Positions 1-4,425 of a stretch of 5,759 bases of DNA are shown here, one piece after another. The DNA lies in contig JALQSY010000119.1 of NCBI GenBank assembly GCA_023264215.1, positions 1 through 5,759 of the forward strand. The letters are read 5' to 3'. The translations under genes were made by a program, and so were the position numbers. Each line of letters begins with the position of its first letter. Position 1 is the stretch's first letter. A model generated the notes under the pieces. The model did no database searches, had not been told where the DNA came from, and saw only the letters and a program-made list of their open reading frames with translations. Origin of the DNA: Candidatus Nanopelagicales bacterium (GTDB lineage: Bacteria; Actinomycetota; Actinomycetes; S36-B12).

Positions 1-146
1 AGGCCGCGCGCGAACTGCACATCCACCCCAACACGTTCCGCTATCGCATCGCCAAGGTGGCCGACCTGCTCGGCGTCGACCTCGAAGATCGCGACTCGCG
101 GCTGATCGTCGAGCTCGCCCTGCTGCGCCGCCGCTACGGCGGCTGA
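1..146 (+). CDS. PucR-family transcriptional regulator, C-terminal HTH end (partial)
   Basis: This is the last 47 codons of a gene that begins before the window. The first complete codon is at 3 and the stop is TGA at 144-146. The visible protein contains HIHPNTFRYRIAKVADLLGVDL. That matches the signature of the C-terminal helix-turn-helix of PucR/CdaR-type activators (HTH_30): a histidine-proline-asparagine-threonine turn, an aromatic-arginine pair in the recognition helix, and the leucine-glycine-hydrophobic-aspartate-leucine segment after it. Members of this family bind DNA with this terminal domain and sense ligands through upstream domains that are not visible here, so the target pathway cannot be deduced. 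The tail RRRYGG is basic, which is common at these C-termini. The gene converges on the TauE-like permease across a hairpin-rich gap. The family call is firm; the regulon is unknown. Confidence 0.88.
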   Translation, partial: AARELHIHPNTFRYRIAKVADLLGVDLEDRDSRLIVELALLRRRYGG

Positions 147-423
147 GCGCCAGGGAATTCGCGGCTCAGTGCGAGAAAAATCGATACTCACCCGCACATT
201 CCCGAGCCGACAACGCCGCGGGCGTGGCGATCGCCTCGGGACACAGCCACCTCAGGCATAGGGGCGGCCCCTCGCCGGTTCGGGGGGGATCCTGCGAGGG
301 GCCGCGCCCTCACACTAACCCGAGTCGCAGCCGGGAATCGACTGTCGAAACGGAGAAGTTTCGGTCCGGGGGAAGTGGGAATCCACCAACGGCTGACCGA
401 TCGTCCAGCCTGTGGACATCGAC
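147..423. other. Gene-free convergent intergenic region rich in inverted repeats
   Basis: These 277 nt separate the 3' ends of the regulator and the permease. Open frames crossing it have no recognisable protein content and no start signals, so I see no gene. It holds an A-rich patch at 176-181, unusual for this DNA, and several short dyads: CCCGAG/CTCGGG (201-206 with 235-240), ACGCC/GGCGT (213-217 with 221-225), the palindrome GGCGATCGCC (226-235), AGTCG/CGACT (323-327 with 339-343), CGAAAC/GTTTCG (346-351 with 358-363), and TCGGTC/GACCGA (361-366 with 395-400) enclosing GTGG/CCAC (375-378 with 383-386). The strongest dyad, 260-310, is listed separately. Possible roles are transcription termination from both sides or an unannotated small RNA. 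Neither is proven by sequence alone. Confidence 0.6.
260..310. terminator. Strong hairpin at the midpoint of the convergent region, candidate bidirectional terminator
   Basis: A perfect 12-bp inverted repeat (GCGGCCCCTCGC at 264-275, its complement at 294-305) extends by four more pairs (260-263 with 307-310) if G306 is bulged. This gives a 16-bp, mostly G-C stem around an 18-nt loop. It lies about 114 nt from each flanking stop codon, almost exactly in the middle, as expected for a shared terminator between convergent genes. There is no U-tract on either side. Actinobacterial hairpin terminators often lack one, so the stem is well supported while its function is inferred. Confidence 0.45.
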
Positions 424-1206
424 CTACCGTGCTGCCTCGGGGCGAGACCGCCAGCCGGACAGGGCCAGCCGGACCGCGGTGAAGGCCAGCAGGGCCGCGA
501 AGAGCCAGGTCAGGACCGCCAGGGGGAGCCACTGCGCCAGCGCAGCTCCGAGCAGGCCACCGGCGATCCCGCCCAGTCCCAGGAGCGCACCCGCGCGCCA
601 GTCGGTCGCACCCTGGCGCGACTGGCGTACGGCGCCGACGAGCGCGATGAGCCCCATGACCGCCAGCGACGTCCCTGCGGCGAGCCGCACGTCGTAGCCG
701 AACGCGGTCACCAGCAGCGGCACCAGCAAGATCCCGCCCCCGATGCCGAACAGCGCCGAGAGGATGCCCATGGCCAGCCCGCTGGCGATGTACGCCACGA
801 CGAGCAGCGCGCTCCAGGCCGGCAGCGATCCGGCGGCCTCGGCGGCCGGTGCGGTGACCATCCGCGCCGCCGCGACGATGAGGAGCACGGCGAAGGCGAC
901 CTGCAGGACCCACGTCTGCAAGCGCGCGACGAGTGCGCTGCCGATGACCGCGCCGGCCAGGCCCCCGACGAGGACCGCGGCGCCCGCGGCCCAGACCACG
1001 TCCTCGGCGAGGGCGTACTGCACCAGCCCGGCCGTCGCCGCCATCGCGACCATGACGAGGGAGGTCGCCTGCGCCTGCTTTTGCTGCCAGCCCCGGACCA
1101 GGACGAGGTAGGGCACCAGGACGATGCCGCCGCCGACGCCGAACAGGCCCGAGACGACTCCGGCTCCCGCACCGACGCCCACGTCACGTGCACCCGCGGC
1201 TGGCAT
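424..1206 (-). CDS. TauE/SafE-family membrane permease (putative sulfite/organosulfur exporter)
   Basis: This 260-residue, very hydrophobic protein belongs to the TauE/SafE (DUF81) permease family, whose members move sulfite, sulfoacetate or other small anions across the inner membrane. The family's internal duplication is plain: SGLFGVGGGIVLVPYL at residues 19-34 is repeated as SALFGIGGGILLVPLL at 150-165, and each copy is followed by a T-S-L segment (QATSL near 46-50, AGTSL near 177-181). About eight hydrophobic segments fit the usual topology, and the length is normal. I chose the ATG at 1204-1206 because AGGAGGT (1219-1213 on this strand) sits 6 nt upstream. A longer frame to 1281 would add 25 polar residues and overlap the divergent gene. 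No sulfur-metabolism genes are nearby, so the substrate is unknown. It is the only gene here with a clear Shine-Dalgarno sequence. Confidence 0.9.
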   Translation of the reverse strand: MPAAGARDVGVGAGAGVVSGLFGVGGGIVLVPYLVLVRGWQQKQAQATSLVMVAMAATAGLVQYALAEDVVWAAGAAVLVGGLAGAVIGSALVARLQTWVLQVAFAVLLIVAAARMVTAPAAEAAGSLPAWSALLVVAYIASGLAMGILSALFGIGGGILLVPLLVTAFGYDVRLAAGTSLAVMGLIALVGAVRQSRQGATDWRAGALLGLGGIAGGLLGAALAQWLPLAVLTWLFAALLAFTAVRLALSGWRSRPEAAR

Positions 1207-1212
1207 CGCCTG

Positions 1213-1219
1213 ACCTCCT
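1213..1219 (-). promoter_or_regulatory. Shine-Dalgarno sequence that sets the permease start
   Basis: The minus strand reads AGGAGGT followed by 6 nt and then ATG. This is a near-ideal ribosome binding site and favours the 260-residue start over the longer upstream frame. Confidence 0.85.
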
Positions 1220-1224
1220 GACGC

Positions 1225-1243
1225 TCGGCGCCGACGATAGCCT
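1225..1243. promoter_or_regulatory. Divergent promoter region between permease and VOC gene
   Basis: On the + strand, TAGCCT (1238-1243) is followed by 6 nt and the ATG at 1250, a -10 box placed for a leaderless transcript. On the - strand, TATCGT (1239-1234) also fits TANNNT and would start a transcript near 1227, leaving a leader of about 20 nt that contains the permease Shine-Dalgarno. The two -10 boxes overlap by two bases. A perfect 10-bp palindrome, TCGGCGCCGA (1225-1234), sits beside them and could be an operator. No convincing -35 box is seen. The + strand box is well supported by the recurring pattern in this window; the - strand box is inferred. Confidence 0.55.
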
Positions 1244-1249
1244 GCCGCG

Positions 1250-2329
1250 ATGAGCGACTCCCCGCGCACGCCGGCGACCATCGATCACCTCGTGATCCGC
1301 GCCGCGGACCTGGAGTCGGGAGCGGCGTACGTGCGCGAGGCACTGGGCGTCGAGATGGCGACCGGGGGTGCGCATCCGGCAATGGGCACGCACAACCTGC
1401 TGGCGGGCATCGGCGACGCCTACCTCGAGGTCATCGCTATCGACCCGGGTGCCGAAGCCCCCGCTCGCCCGCGATGGTTCGCCCTGGACGAGCTCGCCTC
1501 CGACGCGCCCCCGCGACTGGGCGCGTGGATCGCCCGGGTCGACGAGCCCGAGTCGCATGAGCAGACCGGGCCCCCGCTCGCGCTGACGCGCGGTGAGCTG
1601 TCGTGGCGCGTCACGGTGCGCGACGACGGCCGCATGCCCTTCGACGACGTCGGGCCGGCGCTCATCGCCTGGGACGGCGGCGGTCCCGCCCTGCCGCCCA
1701 GCGGTGCGCGGTGGGTCTCGCTCGTCATCACCCACCCCGATCCGCAGCGGGTGCGCGACTTCCTCGCCGCGATCGACCTGGCGGCGCCCGTGAGCGTCAT
1801 CGCGGGCGCGGCACCCGGGCTGGCCGCGGCCTTCGACACCCCGATCGGTCCGCGTGTCCTGACCAGCAGCGGCGACGACCTCGACCTCATGAGCGAGCGC
1901 GAAGCGGCGATGGACCTGTTCCACTCCACATGGCGATTGCTCGATCGGCCTCATCGCACCCCCGAGCACGACGCCGCGATGATCGCGTGCGCGCAGGCGA
2001 GCCTGTGGCACTGGCGCAGGGTCGGCGCGGCGACCCAGTGGGCCATCGGCGAGTGGCAGTGCAGTCGCGTCCACGCGGTGCTCGGCGATGGCGAGCAGGC
2101 CCTCGCCCACGCACGCCGATGCTGGGAGATCGCCGAGGCCGATCGCGTCGACGACTTCGTGCCCGCGTCCGCGCACGAGGCCCTGTCGCGCGCCTACGCC
2201 GTGCTGGGGGACATGGATGCCGCACGCGAGGAGCGCAACCTCGCCTACCGCCTGGCGATCGAGCTCGACGACGAGGACCGCGACGTCATCGAGCACGACC
2301 TGGGGACGATCCCCATCCCCCTAGGCTGA
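1250..2329 (+). CDS. Glyoxalase-like (VOC) domain fused to helical TPR-like domain protein
   Basis: This 359-residue protein appears to be a two-domain fusion. Residues 10 to about 205 resemble the glyoxalase-like VOC family (Glyoxalase_3 type): DHLVIRAADLESGAAYVREALGV near the start, GTHNLLAGIGDAYLEVI at 46-62, and a second half with LIAWD (138-142) and VSLVITHPDP (156-165). His13 and Glu60 fall where VOC enzymes place metal ligands; the substrate is unknown. Residues 222-355 are predicted helical and resemble small TPR-like proteins that I recall as stand-alone hypotheticals, with RTPEHDAAMI (236-245), GEWQCSRVHAVLGD (267-280) and ALAHARRCWEIAE (284-296). Met214 sits at the junction, but no Shine-Dalgarno or -10 box precedes it, so one fused product is expected. 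The ATG at 1250 is supported by the TAGCCT box 6 nt upstream. The methyltransferase follows after 4 nt. Domain identity is good; the cellular role is not known. Confidence 0.85.
   Translation: MSDSPRTPATIDHLVIRAADLESGAAYVREALGVEMATGGAHPAMGTHNLLAGIGDAYLEVIAIDPGAEAPARPRWFALDELASDAPPRLGAWIARVDEPESHEQTGPPLALTRGELSWRVTVRDDGRMPFDDVGPALIAWDGGGPALPPSGARWVSLVITHPDPQRVRDFLAAIDLAAPVSVIAGAAPGLAAAFDTPIGPRVLTSSGDDLDLMSEREAAMDLFHSTWRLLDRPHRTPEHDAAMIACAQASLWHWRRVGAATQWAIGEWQCSRVHAVLGDGEQALAHARRCWEIAEADRVDDFVPASAHEALSRAYAVLGDMDAAREERNLAYRLAIELDDEDRDVIEHDLGTIPIPLG
2322..2327 (+). promoter_or_regulatory. -10 box of leaderless methyltransferase promoter, inside the end of the VOC gene
   Basis: TAGGCT is followed by GATCGC (6 nt) and the GTG start at 2334. 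The hexamer covers the last two codons and the first base of the stop codon of the preceding gene. The spacing is the same as at four other genes here. Its presence suggests the methyltransferase can be transcribed on its own despite the 4-nt gap. No clear -35 is seen. Confidence 0.6.
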
Positions 2330-2333
2330 TCGC

Positions 2334-2960
2334 GTGAGTGCGCACGCCTCGTCGACACCCGCCCACTGGGACGCCGCCTACGCGGCGGGCGACACCACGC
2401 GCGGGTGGTATCAGCCCGAGGCGACGATGTCGATGCGGCTCATCGCGGCCACCGGACTGTCGCACGCGGCGAGCATCGTCGACGTCGGGTCGGGCGCGTC
2501 GGTGCTCGTCGATGACCTGCTCGCCGCCGGGTACGCCGACATCACGTGCATCGACCACTCCCCGATCGGCCTGCGGGTCGCGCAGGATCGCCTCGGTGAG
2601 AGTGCGGCGTCCGTGACGTGGATCACCGGGGACCTGCTCACGTGGACACCGTCGCGGACCTTCGACGTGTGGCACGACCGAGCCGTGCTGCACTTCCTGC
2701 TCGACGATGCCGCGGTAGCGGCGTACCGGCGCGCGCTCCTCGCAGGCACGTCGCCGGGCTCCTGGCTGGTGCTCGGCGTCTTCGGTCCGCAGGGGCCGCA
2801 GATGTGCGCGGGGCTGCCGGTGCGTCGCTACGACAACGCTCGCGTCGACTACCTGCTCGGCACGGAGTTCACGCGGGTGCAGGCGGTCGTGACCGATCAC
2901 GTGCGCCCCGACGGCGACACCCAGGAGTACCTGTGGACCCTCGCCCGCAGGGACGCCTAG
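2334..2960 (+). CDS. Class I SAM-dependent methyltransferase
   Basis: This 208-residue protein has a Rossmann-type methyltransferase fold. Motif I is VDVGSGAS at 49-56, the glycine-rich loop that binds S-adenosylmethionine. The acidic residue after strand 2 is Asp74 in CIDHS, and a GD pair follows at 99-100. The segment FDVWHDRAVLHFLLD (110-124) is typical of a family of small bacterial methyltransferases distantly like thiopurine/tellurite methyltransferases. So are the N-terminal HWDAAYAAGD (11-20) with GWYQPE (24-29) and the later CAGLPVRRYD (158-167), where a Cys-x-Gly-Leu-Pro-Val motif is characteristic. The size is usual for a soluble cytoplasmic enzyme. The GTG start is supported by the -10 box 6 nt upstream; no Shine-Dalgarno is present. 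The substrate is unknown. The stop codon TAG overlaps that of the convergent patatin gene. Confidence 0.87.
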   Translation: MSAHASSTPAHWDAAYAAGDTTRGWYQPEATMSMRLIAATGLSHAASIVDVGSGASVLVDDLLAAGYADITCIDHSPIGLRVAQDRLGESAASVTWITGDLLTWTPSRTFDVWHDRAVLHFLLDDAAVAAYRRALLAGTSPGSWLVLGVFGPQGPQMCAGLPVRRYDNARVDYLLGTEFTRVQAVVTDHVRPDGDTQEYLWTLARRDA

Positions 2961-3889
2961 CTCCAGAAGGAGCTGACCTGCGCGAATTCGTCCTCGGCCT
3001 GCGCGATGCCATCCTGAGCGGCGCCGAGCGCGAGCTTGGGGTCCATGAGGTCCTCGGGGACGTGGACGCGCGGCACCACGCGCAGCGCTTGCGTGCCGGA
3101 GGCGACCAGGTCGTCGAACTCCTGCCGGATCGTCTGCGGCGTCATGGTGCCCCACGTGAGGTCGGCCTCGGTGCCATCCACGAGCGACACGACCAGGGCG
3201 CGGCGCGCGCCCGCCACCAGGTCCAGGTGGGTGCCGGTGCCGGATACGCCGCCGTCCATGCACTTGCGGTCCTGGATCGGCTGCGGCGAGAAGATCCCGG
3301 GCACCGCGCTGCTCGCCGCGCATGCGCGCACGACGGGGACGCCCGCCGATCGCGTGACGACGCAGCGCTCGCCGGTGTAGGTGTCGACGCACGTGATGTG
3401 GAGCCGGGATGACGGCCAGCGGCGCATGCGCAGGATGACGCTGAGATTGCGCGCCGTGGCGTCGGCCGTCGGCGTACGCGCCGCGAGGGCGGCGAAGCCG
3501 ATGGTGCGCAGCGTCTCGGGCTCGCAGTCGCGGGAGTCGCGGAAGGCGTCGAGGGCGCGCTCGCAGCTCGGCTCGAGCGGCCCGGTCGAGGCCAGCCGCT
3601 CCAGCAGCCCGGGCGCGCGGGCGAGCAGGTCGACGGTCCGACCGAAGCCGCCGAGCTTCTCTCCCGCGAGGATGGTGGCCACGATCGATCCCGCCGACGT
3701 GCCGACGAGGCGATCGGCAAGGCCGAGGTGGAGCCCGAGCTCCTGCATGCGGCGCAGGTAGCCGGTCTGCCAGGCGACGAACCAGATGCCGCCGCCACCG
3801 AGGACCAGCCCTCGCTCGATCCCGCGGCCGTACTCGGCAGCCATGCTCCGCGGCAGCGCGATGCTGCGCGGCGGGGCGGTCGGGGCCAT
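2957..3889 (-). CDS. Patatin-like phospholipase / acyl hydrolase
   Basis: This 310-residue protein is a patatin-family serine acyl hydrolase, which would cleave acyl chains from phospholipids or other lipids using a Ser-Asp dyad. All diagnostic elements are present and intact: the glycine-rich oxyanion loop GGGG at 31-34, the nucleophile elbow GTSAG at 63-67 (Ser65), and the catalytic Asp212 in DGG at 212-214. No signal peptide or membrane helix is seen, so a cytoplasmic or peripheral location is likely. The ATG at 3889 is supported by a TAGGGT box exactly 6 nt upstream, giving a leaderless message. A second Met at residue 16 is possible but has no such signal. The gene diverges from the 102-residue protein and overlaps the methyltransferase by 4 nt at the 3' end. 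Patatins can be housekeeping lipases or effectors; nothing nearby suggests a defence or toxin role. Confidence 0.93.
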   Translation of the reverse strand: MAPTAPPRSIALPRSMAAEYGRGIERGLVLGGGGIWFVAWQTGYLRRMQELGLHLGLADRLVGTSAGSIVATILAGEKLGGFGRTVDLLARAPGLLERLASTGPLEPSCERALDAFRDSRDCEPETLRTIGFAALAARTPTADATARNLSVILRMRRWPSSRLHITCVDTYTGERCVVTRSAGVPVVRACAASSAVPGIFSPQPIQDRKCMDGGVSGTGTHLDLVAGARRALVVSLVDGTEADLTWGTMTPQTIRQEFDDLVASGTQALRVVPRVHVPEDLMDPKLALGAAQDGIAQAEDEFAQVSSFWS

Positions 3890-3895
3890 GGCGTC

Positions 3896-3901
3896 ACCCT
3901 A
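3896..3901 (-). promoter_or_regulatory. -10 box of leaderless patatin promoter
   Basis: The minus strand reads TAGGGT, GACGCC, ATG: a TANNNT hexamer 6 nt before the start codon and no Shine-Dalgarno. It lies 38 nt from the -10 box of the divergent gene, so the two promoters would share their upstream DNA (3902-3939) and could be co-regulated. Confidence 0.6.
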
Positions 3902-3939
3902 GTGCGCACGGCGGGGTGGGTCCTGATTTCGCGCGCCCC

Positions 3940-3945
3940 TAGGCT
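3940..3945 (+). promoter_or_regulatory. -10 box of leaderless promoter for the 102-residue gene
   Basis: TAGGCT, then CGCCCC (6 nt), then ATG at 3952. The hexamer is identical to the one before the methyltransferase and has the same spacing. No Shine-Dalgarno and no convincing -35 box are present. Confidence 0.6.
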
Positions 3946-3951
3946 CGCCCC

Positions 3952-4260
3952 ATGAGCACCGTCATCGAATACACCATGTTCGTCAAGCCCGAGGCCTTCG
4001 ACGAGGTGATGCAGGCCTACATCGAGTTCGCCGATGCCTTCGGCGTCGACAACCCCTCGGAGGACCTCATCCTGGTGACCGGGGACCGTGACGGCGGCGT
4101 CATCCGCGGGATCGGGATCTTCGAGGACGACCTCGAGGCCGAGATCGCTGTCGACGAGTCGATCTTCGTGAGGTTCCGCGAGCGCATCGCCCCGCACCTC
4201 ACCGAGGAGCCCATCCGCGAAGCCCTGGACCTCGTGCACGTCTTCGTCAAGGAGGACTGA
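3952..4260 (+). CDS. Small acidic protein, predicted ferredoxin-like (ABM-type) fold, function unknown
   Basis: I do not recognise a named family for this 102-residue protein. The pattern of alternating segments suggests a beta-alpha-beta-beta-alpha-beta order: strand 4-11, helix 13-30, strands near 38-43 and 50-57, helix about 60-81, and a final strand 92-99 (LDLVHVFV). That order matches dimeric alpha/beta-barrel proteins such as antibiotic-biosynthesis-monooxygenase-like or EthD-like domains. No catalytic residue can be named. The protein is strongly acidic, with about 25 Asp/Glu against 8 Lys/Arg. It has no signal peptide, membrane segment or cysteine. It starts at the ATG at 3952 behind a TAGGCT box, divergent from the patatin gene, and is followed after one base by a long hairpin. 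Codon use is like its neighbours and the protein-like composition supports a real gene; the fold is inferred. Confidence 0.8.
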   Translation: MSTVIEYTMFVKPEAFDEVMQAYIEFADAFGVDNPSEDLILVTGDRDGGVIRGIGIFEDDLEAEIAVDESIFVRFRERIAPHLTEEPIREALDLVHVFVKED

Positions 4261-4261
4261 C

Positions 4262-4344
4262 ACCTCGCTTCATCTTGCGCCAGCGAATGCACGCATCTCG
4301 CACCGAACTTGCGTGCATTCGCTGGCCGAAGATGTCGACGAGGT
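4262..4344. repeat. Long segmented inverted repeat (83 nt) downstream of the 102-residue gene
   Basis: The core is a perfect 16-bp inverted repeat: GCCAGCGAATGCACGC (4279-4294) and its complement (4311-4326), extended to 17 bp by A4295-T4310. Outside a 2x2 internal loop, CATCTT (4271-4276) pairs with AAGATG (4329-4334). Outside a further 3x4 loop, ACCTCG (4262-4267) pairs with CGAGGT (4339-4344). Even the apical loop holds a small TCG/CGA dyad (4298-4300 with 4304-4306). It begins one base after the stop codon at 4260, so it may act as a terminator or mRNA 3'-end stabiliser. It has no U-tract. Its AT content is higher than its surroundings, and a dispersed palindromic repeat or small non-autonomous element is the alternative. 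Confidence 0.8.
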
Positions 4345-4377
4345 CAGCGGGAGCGCGTGGCCCTGGTGGCCGCTGAC
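4343..4377. repeat. Second inverted repeat upstream of the lipase gene
   Basis: GTCAGCGG (4343-4350) is matched by its perfect complement at 4370-4377, giving 8 bp with a 19-nt loop. Its left arm shares two bases with the outer stem of the preceding hairpin, so the two structures would compete at that edge. It could be a terminator or a regulatory site; the sequence does not decide. Confidence 0.5.
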
Positions 4378-4388
4378 GTGGCGGGGAA

Positions 4389-4411
4389 CGACGCGGGCTA
4401 GCGGTGCGTCG
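4389..4411. promoter_or_regulatory. Dyad overlapping the lipase promoter, candidate operator
   Basis: CGACGC (4389-4394), an 11-nt centre containing the palindrome GCTAGC (4397-4402), and GCGTCG (4406-4411) form a 23-bp near-symmetrical site. It covers the expected -35 and spacer region directly upstream of the -10 box at 4414, where a repressor would block RNA polymerase. No regulator gene lies next to it in the window. Confidence 0.35.
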
Positions 4412-4413
4412 CC

Positions 4414-4419
4414 TACCCT
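4414..4419 (+). promoter_or_regulatory. -10 box of leaderless lipase promoter
   Basis: TACCCT, then GGGCCC (6 nt), then the GTG start at 4426. The spacing is the same as at the other leaderless genes in this window, and there is no Shine-Dalgarno. This supports GTG 4426 as the start. Confidence 0.6.
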
Positions 4420-4425
4420 GGGCCC

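Noticed and set aside
367..400. Stretch with GGGGGAAGTGGGAATCCACC that looks like a cobalamin riboswitch core
   Set aside because: The GGAA...AATCC words are present, but the rest of the conserved core and the expression-platform arrangement are missing. There is also no + strand gene downstream, only the 3' end of the permease. A covariance search with the Rfam cobalamin model would settle it.
1207..1281. Longer permease start (25 extra residues, ATG at 1281)
   Set aside because: The extension is polar and unlike the family, overlaps the start of the divergent gene, and ignores the strong Shine-Dalgarno in front of the ATG at 1206.
1184..2296. Long open frame (370 codons) on the minus strand antisense to the VOC-fusion gene
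   Set aside because: Its translation is rich in Arg, Gly and Ala with no family pattern, while the + strand frame has a clear domain pattern and promoter. Long antisense frames are expected in GC-rich coding DNA.
2286..3392. 368-codon minus-strand open frame across the methyltransferase and the patatin C-terminus
   Set aside because: It runs across two recognised genes in a shadow frame, has Arg-rich composition and no promoter or Shine-Dalgarno. It is a by-product of GC-rich codon bias.
2957..3889. Patatin as part of an anti-phage (CBASS-type) effector system
   Set aside because: Patatin effectors in such systems sit beside a nucleotidyltransferase or sensor gene. The neighbours here are a methyltransferase and a small acidic protein with separate promoters, so there is no support for it.
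3142..4263. 373-codon minus-strand open frame overlapping patatin and the small acidic protein
   Set aside because: It is out of frame with the patatin motifs and reads through the promoter region between the two divergent genes. It has no domain content.
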